From NCBI GenBank assembly GCA_030522415.1, contig CM060109.1, positions 4,994,655 to 5,058,654 of the forward strand: 64,000 nucleotides of DNA, in the 5' to 3' direction. Both the position numbers and the translations under genes were made by a program. This document shows positions 22,401 to 36,986 of this stretch, piece by piece; positions within the stretch are counted from its first letter, which is position 1, and every line of letters starts with the position of its first letter. The notes under the pieces are model-generated. The model ran no database searches and was not told where the DNA came from. It saw only the letters and a list, made by a program, of their open reading frames with translations. This DNA is from Channallabes apus. Its lineage: Eukaryota; Chordata; Actinopteri; Siluriformes; Clariidae.

Positions 22401-24494
22401 ACACTGTCCTGACCCGATACCAGTTCGTCCCCAGAATATTTAGAAGACTGTCATTCCTGAAAAAAAGAGAAAACAAATTAAATAATTGGATAGTGCAGGA
22501 GATATTCAAGAAACCTTAAGTAGGTACTCACCTGTGAATAGCGGTGGTAGTCGCCAGACCCCCAAACAAGCTGTAACACATTTTAAATATTTTAATTTTA
22601 TGGGTCAATTAAAACGTTTGTGTCATAGCAATGATTTACAACACAGAACAACACGAATTCAAAGATAGATTCAGGGAAACCTTTAGCAGAATACCCTCAA
22701 AGATCCTGTCTGCACCCAGTGAGGCAAAACTGAAGTACGCAGCGCACATATTCTGTTTGATATGACTTGCACACTACAATCAAGTTCCCACAGCCAAAGT
22801 TATAGTGTACAACACCTACTTTATCATAAGACTCTAAAATATTTTTGGTTTAATAAAAGAGAACAAGTTTTTCGTTATGGTTTCTTTGTAAAGCAGTTGT
22901 ACATACAGTATCTCACAAAAGTGAGTACACCCCTTAGTCGAGCAGCTAAGTGGAATTTTTTTTTTAACAATTGTGCATTTTGTGATGAAAGCATAACATT
23001 TGGTATACTTACAGTATAGATAAAGGCAGTCCAAAAAAAAAAAAAATTGGATATCTGGCCACTTTATTACTATTGAATTTTCAATACGGAAGCTTTTTCA
23101 AAATGGCCACCTAGTTTTTCAAAATGGCCACCTCTGACAACAGAGCAAGTTTCCTATTAGCATGTAATATAATATATTAGTAATATAGTGAATAAAATGC
23201 ATCTCCCATACATAGCTTTTAGAAATTGTCACATGGATAGTACATGAAGTCATTTAAAATCCAAGATGGTGGCCAAGATTAGCATGAAAATTTTACAAAT
23301 TGGTCTGATATGGATGATGTCCACATCAAAAGCATACATTTCTTATGAAAAAGATCTAAATCTGGACTTGAAAATGGTCCTGATGTTTCCATTTTTCCCC
23401 CTCACAATTCAAGATAACCATTTATCTTACTTCAAGATATCAGGTGCAAATTAGCTTCAGGTAGAAGACAGTACAGATAGATTTGACAGAAAATAAGTGG
23501 CGTAAATGCCAAAAGTGGTTAATTTCACATATAGTCACTACCAAAGGTTCAGGTTAATTATCCTAAAACAAAGATCAAATTCAGGTTGTCCAAGAACTCC
23601 TAAAAACCAAAATGATGCCATCATCAACCCCAGCTGGAGGATGAACCCTCTTACCTGTATGGTCCTACTAAGACATACTTGGGTGGTTTACTGCTTAATT
23701 CACACAAACATTCAGACTACTAACTTTCAGTTTGAAAATCACTTTATGAGAGAGTCCTCACAAAACACGGTCCATATAAACCATCTCACATCCAGGTAAA
23801 CATACACATACACTCAGATCTTATACTGACCTACACTTTGAAAATCACTTTGTGAAAGAGTCCTCACAAAACACGGTCCATATAAACCATCTCACATCCA
23901 GGTAAACATACACATACACTCAGATCTTATACTGACCTACACTTTGAAAATCACTTTATGAGAGAGTCCTCACAAAACACGGTCCATATAAACCATCTCA
24001 CATCCAAGCGAACATACACATACACTCAGATCTTATACTGACCTACACTTTGAAAATCACTTTGTGAGAGACTACTTAGAATACACTGTCTATAAAAACC
24101 ATATCATATCTAAGGGAGTACAGACACACACAATGCCTACATCACATCTTTTTGAAATTAACACTTTGCCACATGCATTGTAATGAAGGGCTACATTCAT
24201 TTACCTTTTCCTTCTGGACTTGTCAAACTCTGGTTGCCTTCATCCATTTTAGTCTGGCTGCTCTTAACCATCATCTGTAACAAATACATCATGGAGGAAA
24301 TAAATGAATATGCGTCTGCAAAAAATGTACAAATTGAACAATCTTACTTCTCACAAAGAGCACAAGAAGAAAACTTTATTTTTATCCGGGTATACCATAA
24401 AAACCAACAAACATACACACACCTCTATCTCTCTCTCACACACACTAACCCCCTCATGTCACACACACACACGCGCGCGCGCGCACGCGCGCGC

Positions 24495-24539
<45 letters not shown>

Positions 24540-27500
24540 CACCTATACGGGTTTATATGGTTTAGACGGACAATTTCGCGAAACCAGCCCGAAGGTGGTT
24601 TAGATGGACTACCCTTTCCCGAGGTCCTAGAGCTATGGGAGTAAGCTTAAAATACTCTAAAAATTCTGAAAAAAAATTGGGTCACTTCAGAGTTCAGATA
24701 CACACAACAGAACTTCATACACATGACCCTGCTCCAATTGTGGTTTAAGCAGACATTTCACTTTTTGACAAATGTGTGGTATAGGAGGACAGGAAAAAGC
24801 ATTGTCCAGACAATGACGTCAATTTTTAAATTAACATAAATTAACATATTAACATAAATACACATACCTGACAACACAGCGTTAACAGGACAGGTCTTTT
24901 TATTTTGAACAATGTTTACTCAGGATTAAGTGTATTGCACAAAAAAAAAATAAAAATCCCACATTTGCCTGTGGATTTACTGCATTTTAGCATTTCCTTT
25001 GTTTTACACACTAGTCATGTTTGCTTGCCATTTAAAAGTCGCAGCAGTGTACTGTCACATAACACAAGAACATTAGCTTCAACAGAAGAACTTACATTAG
25101 TCTTTTTGCTAAAATATCTGTTAACTACGATGGAGTATTAGGGCCACACATGAAGAAAAACATTTTTTTTTTTTGCCATGACGACATTAAATGGCAATAC
25201 AAGTAATTTTTTTATGGTCATAGTCAATTGTCTTGAGTCGTGATTGAGAAACTGTGCTTCATTCTTTGGCTTCTGCTTCGATGCACCTTTGGTACAAGTA
25301 CCCAAATGTGATGTTTTATCAGCATTGGGAATTACATGGTCTTCAGGCGGTGGTGGAACCTTGGATGTGCCAAGCCAAACTTGGACGTCTGCATCTGATC
25401 CATAAGACGTTCTTTCATCAGGCATCGACTTACTAGACATAAAGGGTATGCTAGAATTGTGACTGAATCTGGGAAGTAATCATCAGACAGGCTGTCAACA
25501 TCTGATATTTGACCTAGTTCTGAATGTAGTACACTGTCCTGACCCGATACCAGTTCGTCCCCAGAATATGTAGAAGACTGTCATTCCTGAAAAAAAGAGA
25601 AAACAAATTAAATAATTGGATAGTGCAGGAGATGTTAGATATTCAAGAAACCTTAAGTAGGTACTCACCTGTGAATAGCGGTGGTAGTCGCCAGACCCCC
25701 AAACAAGCTGTAACACATTTTAAATATTTTAATTTTATGGGTCAATTAAAACGTTTGTGTCATAGCAATGATTTACAACACAGAACAACACGAATTCAAA
25801 GATAGATTCAGGGAAACCTTTAGCAGAATACCCTCAAAGATCCTGTCTGCACCCAGTGAGGCAAAACTGAAGTAAGCAGCGCACGTATTCTGCTTTATAT
25901 GACTTGCACACTACAATCAAGTTCCCACAGCCAAAGTTATAGTGTACAACACCTACTTTATCATAAGACTCTAAAATATTTTTGGTTTAATAAAAGAGGA
26001 CAAGTTTTTCGTTATGGTTTCTTTGTAAAGCAGTTGTACTGTACATACCGTATCTCACAAAAGTGAGTACACCCCTTAGTCGAGCAGCTAAGTGGAATTT
26101 TTTTTTAACAATTGTGCATTTTGTGATGAAAGCATAACATTTGGTATACTTACAGTATAGATAAAGGCAGTCCAAAAAAAAAAAAAAAAAAAAAAAAAGG
26201 ATATCTGGCCACTTTATTACTATTGAATTTTCAATACGGTGGCCCTATAAGCTTTTTCAAAATGGCCACCTAGTTTTTCAAAATGGCCACCTCTGACAAC
26301 AGAGCAAGTTTCCTATTAGCATGCAATATAATATATTAGTAATATAGTGAATAAAATGCATCTCCCATACATAGCTTTTAGAAATTGTCACATGGATAGT
26401 ACATGAAGTCATTTAAAATCCAAGATGGTGGCCAAGATTAGCATGAAAATTTTACAAATTGGTCTGATATGGATGATGTCCACATCAAAAGCATACATTT
26501 CTTATGAAAAAGATCTAAATCTGGACTTGAAAATAGTCCTGATGTTTCCATTTTTCCCCCTCACAATTCAAGATAACCATTTATCTTACTTCAAGATATC
26601 AGGTGCAAATTAGCTTCAGGTAGAAGACAGTACAGATAGATTTGACAGAAAATAAGTGGCGTAAATGCCAAAAGTGGTTAATTTCACATATAGTCACTAC
26701 CAAAGGTTCAGGTTAATTATCCTAAAACAAAGATCAAATTCAGGTTGTCCAAGAACTCCTAAAAACCAAAATGATGCCATCATCAACCCCAGCTGGAGGA
26801 TGAACCCTCTTACCTGTATGGTCCTACTAAGACATACTTGGGTGGTTTACTGCTTAATTCACACAAACATTCAGACTACTAACTTTCAGTTTGAAAATCA
26901 CTTTATGAGAGAGTCCTCACAAAACACGGTCCATATAAACCATCTCACATCCAAGTGAACATACACATACACTCAGATCTTATACTGACCTACACTTTGA
27001 AAATCACTTTGTGAAAGAGTCCTCACAAAACACGGTCCATATAAACCATCTCACATCCAGGTGCACATACACATACACTCAGATCTTATACTGACCTACA
27101 CTTTGAAAATCACTTTGTGAAAGAGTCCTCACAAAACACGGTCCATATAAACCATCTCACATCCAGGTGAACATACACATACACTCAGATCTTATACTGA
27201 CCTACACTTTGAAAATCACTTAGTGAGAGACTACTTAGAATACACTGTCTATATAAACCATATCATATCTAAGGGAGTACAGACACACACAATGCCTACA
27301 TCACATCTTTTTGAAATTAACACTTTGCCACATGCATTGTAATGAAGGGCTACATTCATTTACCTTTTCCTTCTGGACTTGTCAAACTCTGGTTGCCTTC
27401 ATCCATTTTAGTCTGGCTGCTCTTAGCCATCATCTGTAACAAATACATCATGGAGGAAATAAATGAATATGCGTCTGCTAAAAATGTACAAATTGAACAA

Positions 27501-30500
27501 TCTTACTTCTCACAAAGAGCACAAGAAGAAAACTTTATTTTGAATGTCACTAGGTGATTATGTAAGGCAAACAGATCAAATACAAGTTGCCCAAATATTC
27601 TTAAAGACCACAGCAGTGCCATATCATATCAAGTCCCTTACCTGTATGGTCCTAACACATTTGGGTTATTTACTGCTTAATTCACAAACATTCAGACCTG
27701 GCCGTCACTTTGAAAAGCATTTCATGGAAGATTACTTACAAAACACTGCTCATATAAACCATATTGCATTCAGGTTAAAACATACACAGATTTTACACCG
27801 AGCTACACTTCGAAATTCACTTAAATGAGAGGGTGCTTACAAAACACTGTCCATATAAACAATCAGATCTAAGTGACGCACACAAAGCCTATGTCACATG
27901 TTGGTGGACTTTAAAACTTTGCCACACAGAATGTAATGAACGGCTACATTTCATTTACCTTTTCAGGCTTGCTGAGTGGATCAAGCACTGGACTTGTCAA
28001 ACTCTGGTTGCCCTCTAGCTATCTCCGCCTGGTTGCCCTCTAGCCGTCTCCACCTCGTTGGTTTTAGCCACAAACTGTAGTAGATGCAGCATGGACAAAC
28101 AAGATACATTAATAACCACTGGGAAAGAACCATTAAAGAGAATATTTGAGGTTTAAATAAATAGAACAATCCTACTTCAACAAAAACCTTGCTGTAAACC
28201 CCACTGGCTGATTTTGCAAGGTATAGAATGTAAGATATCAATGATAATCTCTCTTTGATTATTCAAATTCCATAGCTGGGGAAGGAGAATTTCATGATGA
28301 CAGCCTAATCGAAAATTCGATACGTTTGTGGTGGCATCAGTAACAGAGTTAAACCTAGAGCTTGCTGTGAGGGTTACAGTGCTAACCACTGCTCCACCAT
28401 GCTGCCCCCATTCACTATATGTAATTAAACACTTCAGTTTTGCTATGTCCCCAATGCACCTATGGGGGAGCGAAATCCAGTGTTTTCTTGTGCAAGTCCC
28501 AAGTTTGGATAAATGAGTGTTGTGTCAGGAAGGGCATCCGACGTAAAACATTTGCCAAGTCAATGAAGCAAATCACAAATATAATTCCCATGCCAGATCA
28601 GTCGTGGCCCGGGTTAACAACGACCGCCACTGGTGCTGTTGTCCAGGGTGCCGGTGGAAATTGGGCTACTGTTGGTCGAAGAAGGAGAGGAGGAAGGCGT
28701 GTTCGAAAGCAGAGAGAGAAGAGGAAAGGCAAGAGTTTAGGAGTGAAAGTAAGGACCTTGAATGTTGGGACCATGACAGGGAAGGGAAGAGAGTTGGTGG
28801 ATATACTGTGTGTCCAGGAGACCAGGTGGAAAGGTAGCAAAGCTGGAAGCTTAGGATCAGGGTTCGAATTGTTTTACCATGGTGTGGATAGGAAAAGAAA
28901 TGGAGTAGGAGTTATCCTGAAAGAGGAGATTGTAAGGGATGTTCTAGAGGTGAATAGAGTATCAGATAGGGTGATGAGTCTGAAGCTGGAACTTGAAGGG
29001 ATAATGTTCAATGTTGTTAGTGGTTATGCTCCACAGGTAGGATGTGTGTTAGAAGAGAAGGAGAAATTCTAGAGTGAGTTAGATGAAGTGATGCAGAGCA
29101 TCTCCAGAGGTGAGAGTTGTGATTGATGCAGACTTCAATGGACATGTTGGGTAAGGGAACAGATGGGAATGTGATGGGCAGGCTTGGTCTTCAGGACAGG
29201 AATGTAGAAGGACAGATGGTGGTGGACTTTGCAAAGAGGATGGAAATGGCAGTAGTAAATACTTTCTTCTAGAAGAGGCAGGAACATAGGGTGACATATA
29301 AGAGCGAAGGCAGAAGCACTCAGGTGGACTACATCTTGTGTCGACGTTGTAATCTGAAAGAGATCAGTGACTGCAAAGTGTTGGTAGGGGAGAGTGTAGC
29401 CAGACAACACAGAATGGTGGTGTGTAAAATAACCCTGGTGGTGAGGAAGGTGAAGAGGACAAAGGCAGAGCAGAGGACAAAGTGGTGGAAGCTGAGAAAG
29501 GAAGAATGTTGTGTAGTCTTCAGGGAGGAGTTGAGACAGGCTATGGGTGGTCAGGAGGTGCTTTCAGTTGACTGGACAACTACAGCCAATGTGATCAGGG
29601 AGACAGGTAGGAGGGTACTTGGTGTATCATCAGGTAAGGGAAAAGTGGACAAGGAGACTTGGTGGTGGAACGAGGAAGTCCAGGAGTGTATACAGGGAAA
29701 GAGGCTAGCTAAGGAGAAGTGGAACACTGAGAGGACTGAAGAGAGTAAACAGGAGTACAGGGAGATGCAGCATAAGGTGAAGGAGGACTTGTATGCTAGG
29801 CTGGACAGTAAGGAGGGTGAGGTGGATCTGTACAGGTTGGGCTAGGCAGAGAGATAGAGATGGGAAGGATGTGCAGCAGGTTAGAGTGATTAAAGATAGA
29901 GATGGAAATGTACTGACAGATGCCAGGAGGGTGATGGGAAGATGGAAGGAGTACTTTGAGAAGTTGATGAATGAGGAAAAGGAAAGAGAACAAAAGAGTA
30001 GAAGAGGTGACTGTTGTGGAGCAGGAAGTAGCAAATGTTAGTAAAAGTGAGGTGAGTAGGGTGTTGAAGAGGATACCTGTGGAAGTATGGAAGTGCTTAG
30101 GAGAGGTGGCAGTAGAGTTTCTGACTAGTTTGTTTAACGAGATCTTGTACAGTGAGAGGACTCCAGAGGAATGGAGAAGTGCATTGGTGCTGATTTTTTA
30201 AAAACAAGGGGAGATGTGCAAAGCTGTTGCAATTACAAAAGTTATAAAGCTAAATGAGCCATACAATGAAGCTGTGGGAAAGAGTAGTGGAAGCTAGGTT
30301 AAGGGCAGAGGTGAGCATTTGTGAGCAGCAATATGGTTTATGCCTAGAAAGTGTAGTGCAGTATTTGCTTTGAGGATGCTGGTGGAGAAGTACAGAGAAA
30401 GTAATAAAGAGTTGCATTGTGTCTTTGTAGATTTATTGAAAGCGTACGACAGGGTGCCGAGAGAGGAACTGTGGTGTTGTATGAGGAAGTCTGGAGTGGC

Positions 30501-33500
30501 GAAGAAGTATGTTAGAGTGGTGCAGGACATGTATGAGAGCGCTAAGACAGTGGTAAGATGTGCTGTAGGTGTGACAAAAGAGTTCAAGATGGAGGTGGGT
30601 CTGCATCAAGAATCGGCTCTAAGACCCTTTTTGTTTGCTCTGGTGATGGACAGGATGACAGATGAGGTTAGACAGGAGTCTCCATGGACTATGATGTTTG
30701 CAGATGACATTGTGCTTTGTAGCGAGAGCAGGGAACAGGTGGAGGAAAATTTGGAGAGGTGGAGGTACGCTCTGGAAAGCAGGGGAATGAAGGTTAGCCG
30801 CAGCAAGACGGAATACATGTGTGTGAATGAGAGGAACGGTGAAGCTACAGTGAGCAGAGGTAAAGAAGGTGCAGGATTTTAAGTACTTAGGGTCAACGGT
30901 CCAGAGCAACGGAGAGTGTGGAAAGGAGGTGAAGTGGCACGTACAGGCAGGTTGGAATGGGTGGAGAAAAGTTTCATGTATGTTGTGCGATAAAAGAGTA
31001 TCAGCGAGAATGAAAGGAAAGGTGTACAGGACAGTGGTGAGACCAGCGATGCTCTACGGCTTAGAGACAGTGGCACTGAAGAAAAGACAGGAGGCAGAGC
31101 TAGAGGTAGCAGAGCTGAAGATGTTGAGATTCTCTTTGGGAGTGACAATGATGGATAGGATCAAGAATGAATTCAGAGGGACAACACATGTGAGATGTTT
31201 TGGAGATAAAGTCAGAGAGGCCAGATTGAGGTGGTTTGGACATGTTCAGAGGAGAGATTGTGAATATATTGGTAGAAGGATGCTGAGGTTGGAACTGCCA
31301 GGCAGGAGGTCTAGAGGAAGACCAAAGAGGAGATTTATGGATGCAGTGAGAGAGGACATGAAGTTAGTTGGTGTGAGAGAAGATGATGCAGAGGATTGGG
31401 TTAGATGGAGGCAGATGATTCGCTGTGGCGACCCCTGAAAGGGAACAGCCGAAAGAAAAAGTTTTGCCATGTACCTATGGTCGTGCAACAGTATTTTTCC
31501 ATTTTACCTTAAAGCTTCTGAGAGGACCAGCTGATGTAGCTTCAGACCTTTTTTGCCACCGACTTGTAGAAGGCTCTGATGTAGACAACACACCATGCTG
31601 CTCCTCCGTCGACCTTTCTTCAGATTCCTTATGATTTTAAAAACAGACAATTGGCAACATATCCAGTTAATAATATTCCATGTGCTATGTATTTTAATAA
31701 ATTAATGTCTAACATACATTAATGTGATAAAAAGCATGTTAAAACAAAAGCTACAATGACAATATACATTGTTCACTTAAATTAAAGTGTGCATGGTTAG
31801 ACCATAACCCCTCTAAGGACAACCAGTTTCATAAAAGGTTTTACCACTTTCGATCTCCATGGCCAGTCTGAGTTGCCATAATTATAGGTGACCTCTTCTC
31901 CTGGACTTATGTCTCGTGTTGCAAACAAACACAAGCGTGGCTTGCCTTGCAGGGTGAAGTATGTCATCTTGGCATTGGGGTTTATATTGTTGTCATTTAT
32001 TAATCTTCCAAATGACCCATCCTCTTTGGCCGCATCCACACTACCAAAGCAAAAGGAGCACTTCATAAAAATAATTTATACTTAATTTATATTATGCCAA
32101 TTTAAATTTGCTTAACATTTTAATACTTTGTTATTCAAGTTCACAAAACTATATCTTTTAGTTAAATCACATCATCTGACACTATACTGTACATTTATAC
32201 CTTCATTCCAGAGTCTAAGATCCTTCATTCAACAATATTTGTGTTGACTAAACCAAAAGCAATGTCACTTTAATGACAAAGTGAATTGTAATGACTACAG
32301 TGATATGACGGTACATTAGTCCATCTCTCATTGTTAGTTTATTGTTATTCATAAAAAACAACAATTACTAAAAGATTTCAGCCAGACCTAGACTTAAAAA
32401 AACATATGTGCCTCTACTGTAACTCTACAGTGCAGTTGGTGATACTTTTATTGTTTTGTTGATGGATATTTTAATGTAAAATAAAACTACAGTGCTATTG
32501 ACCACTTTAATTATTAGTACTTACAGTAGCCACAGGTGGACATAAACATGCATAAACATACAAGATGAAACCCTGGACTGTCAGTTAGTGTATCTGTCCT
32601 CCTGTCTGTCAGCATGAAGCTCTGGCTGAGTTTAAATGTCCCCCCCTGAGCTCGAGCTCTCTCTCTCTCTCTCTCTCTCTCTCCACACTGACTACCTACC
32701 TGAGGCCGGTTAGTGAGCGGATCTGCACGGCTGTGAGAGCCTCCTCACCTTGCTGTGTGCATGACTGGGGCAGCAGGACCTGTCACTCATCACTCTATTA
32801 ACAACACTACAGTCAGGCTGCAGCCGCGCTTCTGTTTATGGGGAACTTTAGCTTGTTTACATCATCAATAAACACCGGGAGGCGGAGGGTCACGTGCTTA
32901 TATATATATATATATATATATAGATAATTAAGAGGCATTTTTGTTAGGTATGAAAAAGCAGAGCACAACACGTTAACTCCAGCTGATATTTAGTGCATGA
33001 AGAGAGTGAATGTTTAATGATCTTCATCATACTGAGTCTCCTCCTCTTCCTCCTCCTCCTCCTCCAGTGTAAACCGGGCCTGTAGCTACTGTAGCTCTCC
33101 TAACTGCATTAAACTACTCAGTTCTAATTAGCTGCATCGTGCTCGCACTAGTTACTAAGTCATGTAATACAAGCAGAAAAGAAAAAAAAAACATCTGCAC
33201 AAGTAAAACTCTGCTATATTAGTAAATGTGTCTGCTTACCTGTGTGTTTTGATGCTCCGTCCTCGCCACGCTGTTGCTCCAGAGTTAAACTGCGCATGTG
33301 CTCCAGACGGCATTTAACCGTTAAACTGCGCATGTGCGCCAGACAGCATTTAACTGTTAAACTGCGCATGTGCAGACTGAGCTCTGAGCCGGTTAGAGCC
33401 CCCGCCCCGCTCCGAGCCCGTCAGAAGCCCCGCCCCGCTCGGCTCCGAAGCCCCGCCCCGCTCCGAAGCCCCGCCCCTCTCGGCTCCGAAGCCCCGCCCC

Positions 33501-33808
33501 GCGTCTCGCCCCTCAAAAACAGCCAATCAGAAGGATTCCCGGCAAAATGTATGTTCGAGTGTATGAAATTGCAATACTGGTCCGATATCTGGAGGGCGCT
33601 GCTCCGATACACTGGAATACACTCAGAAATCAGGTTACGGGTTAAAATGGACTTTCAAAGAAAATGCAAATTTATGCTATTTAGACACTGACAAATGCCA
33701 ATACACTCTCGGAATTACGCGGACTTCGGCATAGTCCGGCTAATCCTATAAGGTCCGGATAGCCCAGGTAAGGAGTCAGGTGTAATGTCCGGGTATACCA
33801 TAAAAACC

Positions 33809-33855
<47 letters not shown>

Positions 33856-36800
33856 CAAATATTCAGGGCCTAAACTGACAGCAGCCCTGTATAGTGTGTA
33901 AAGTGTGCAAGTTGTGCGCACCTGGGTGGAGATGGCTTTTTGTAGGGCTCAAATAAAACACAGGTTGTGCGGTGCATCTGGGAGGCGATGGTGTAGGGTG
34001 TTCATCGTTGCTTGCAACTTTATTTTCAAATTGTTTCTTTACTTTTCTTACAATTCTCACTTTTATAATGAATTTTATCACAATTCGTTCATCTATTTTA
34101 CACATATATAAGTTTCCAATACTGGTCAGACACTGGTGACTCAGTGGTAGGTGTTTCTCCTTCCATGCGAAAGGCCCGGGTTCGATTCCCAGCTAGTGCC
34201 CAAACCCCAGCCCAAGTTTACTTGAGATTTTTGCAAATTTATTAAAAATAAAACATTTGAAAAAGCACATGTACTTAAGTATTCACATCGTTTGCAAAAT
34301 TGAGCTCAGGCGCATTCTGTTTCCCCTGACCATCCTTGAGATGTTTCTGCAGCCTACTTAGAGTCCACTTGTGGTAAATTCAGTTGATTGGACATGATTT
34401 GGAAAGGTAAAAGCTAGCTAGCTGTTGTGCTATGTGACCAGTTGAGTTTATTGTCCAGATGAACTCTCAGATATTTGTATTCTGTGACCATGTCCACTTC
34501 CTCCCCTTGGATAGATATAGGAGTCACAGGGGTCTTTCTTCTCATGAAGTCTACCATCATCTCCTTTGTTTTCCCAATGTTGAGTTGTACACTAGGTGAT
34601 TATGCTCACACCAGGAAACAAAGTCGTCCACCACAGACAGGTACCCAGAAATGTTTCCATCCTTTATACACTCAACAACTACGGAGTCATCAGAAAACTT
34701 CTGCAGATGGCATGTCTGAGTTATATCTGAAGTCAGATGTATAGAAGGTGAAAAGTAAAGGAGACAGTATGGTCCCTTGAGGAGCCCCAGTGCTGCAGAT
34801 CACAGTTTCGGACACACAGTTATGTAGTCGAACATACTGAGGACGGCAGGTCAGATAGTCCATGATCCAGGAAACCAAGGAAGTGTCTATGTGCATGTTC
34901 TTCAGTTTCTCCCCCAGTACTGCTGTTTGAATGGTGTTGGAGACTTGAGAAGTCAAAGAACATTATTCTTACACAGGCCCCGGGTTTGTCGAGGTGGGAA
35001 GACGTTTAATGGAGCAAGTGTATTATGGCATCCTCTACTCCCAGGAAAGGCTGGTAGGCAGACTGAAGAGGGTCCAGAGAGGAATCTCAGAATTCAGAAT
35101 TCAGTCTCGCGAACACCTTTATGACATGCGATGTCAGAGTGACAGACCTTTAGTCATTCTGGACTTTCTGTAGAGACAGATTTAGGCTAAATAGGTACTG
35201 GAGGACACCACAGAGTTGGAGAGCACATTATTTCAGGACTGTTGGGTTGATTTTATCTTGACCTATAGCTTTTGTGGGGCTGAGCTTGCTCAGACCACGT
35301 TTTCCCTTATTCTCTGAGATATTGATTGAGGGGAGGGAAAATGTAGTGGCGATTTTCTGTGTGGGAGAGGACATGGGAGCAGGAAAGATTGGATTGAAGC
35401 TAAATCCAGGAAAAGTGTGAGACAGAGGGACATCAAATTTATTAAAGAAAGTGTTTAGATTGTTTGCACGTTCCACATTCCCCTCAATAGCCTGGCAACC
35501 TCTCATGTTGTTTTGTTTCAGCCTTTGGTCCAGTTTATTTCCTGTAGGACTCTTTCCCATTCCTGATTTTGCCAGCTAGTGTTCTTTGAGCCTTCTTCGC
35601 CGCTTCCCTATCACCAGACCTAAAAGCCCTTTTTTTCTCATTCAAACCAGCTTTAATGTCTATGGTGACCCAGGGTTTGTTGTTGGGAAAACAGCGAATA
35701 TTTCTCACATATGTGTAAACAAAGGAACCAGCTCCTCCTTGCTGTTACACGCAGATCATGCAGAGCACCGAAAACATAGTGCTTCGTAACTCAAAAACAG
35801 AACACTTTCGAAACGCATAATTTCAGAATTCTGCAATTTATCCTACTTGGTAATTACTTTCTAATACATCATGATGCTTTCATAATTGCCTTATAACTAT
35901 GCTGCATAATTACTTCAGGATAATTTATACTTTTTTATTTATACATTTCATTCTCCTTTATAACTGCTTAGAACACCTTTCAGAATAAAAACATATGTAA
36001 TGTCCTATATATGAATAAACAGACCAGAGTCTCTGTGTTGTTTTGTAGGAGTTGATACAGAATGCAGACGATGCCAGAGCGTCAAAAACCGTATTCATCC
36101 ACGACGAGAGACACTACGGTGCTGACAGCGTATGGAGCCCTGCTTTAGGGAAGTATCAAGGTATTTCTAATCTTATTTATCTTGGAAGGTGAATGATGTA
36201 AACAAACTAGACATTTTGAGTCATTTCATAGTCTTGAAATTTTGCTCTGTACAGTGATTTTGAAAATCCCAAATTCCCATTCATGTAGACAAGATATTTT
36301 AGCACAAAATTGTGTCATGTGTTCACATAATGCTTTACCATTAGCGCATAGTGATGATTTTTTTTTATGGTCTTATGCCCTTCCTGACGTGACTCTTTCA
36401 TTTGTCTAACTGGGCTTGGGACCAGCACTGCATGCAGTGGCTGGGTAATAGACAGAGGTGGAAAGAGTAATAAAATTTTGTACTCAAGTACAAGTCCTGT
36501 TACTTCAGTGAAATTTTACTTAAGTACAAGTAAAGTTACCATTATAAAAATCTACTCAAGTAAAAGTAAAAAATAGCTCATTAAAACATTTACTCAGAGT
36601 AAAAGTTACCGAGTTACATTTTTATTTTTTTAACAGCGGGGGTGGGATGAGGCATTCTAGCGTAGTTCAAAAAAGATGAGCAGATATAAATCTCAAACTA
36701 GTTGTTTTTAACTGAAGAAACACCTTTACATAATAAAGCTGTTGTCTTTGTTGTGCTTGAAAATCAAAGTGGTCACTTAAATACTGTATGGTGTTACGTC

Positions 36801-36927
36801 CCAGTCTAGGGTCATACAGCAAAAGAATGGTTCAGGGTTCTATTTTAAACTGTATGGAAATGGTGGTATATGGCAGAAAGAACTAGATCCAATCATTAAC
36901 TGATGAAATAATGAGGTTTGTATATAC

Positions 36928-36986
<59 letters not shown>

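Larger units (their letters stand above)
21522..27541. repeat. 3-kb tandem duplication inside sacsin-like intron 3
   Basis: 21522-24382 and 24541-27541 are near identical over their whole length, starting with CCTATACGGGTTTATATGG in both. The second copy has about 112 extra bases at 24922-25035. Each copy carries the same - strand exon-like blocks and a four-unit 106-bp minisatellite. Few substitutions separate the copies, so the event is recent. The junction at 24383-24540 contains a (CA)n/(CG)n microsatellite. Confidence 0.93.

Noticed and set aside
24183..24644. + strand 153-codon frame with Thr-His and Ala-Arg runs
   Set aside because: It is a translation of the (CA)n/(CG)n microsatellite at the duplication junction.
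33242..33691. + strand 149-codon frame with Pro/Arg repeats
   Set aside because: It comes from translating tandem GC boxes and the 36-bp repeats. Promoter sequence is the better explanation.
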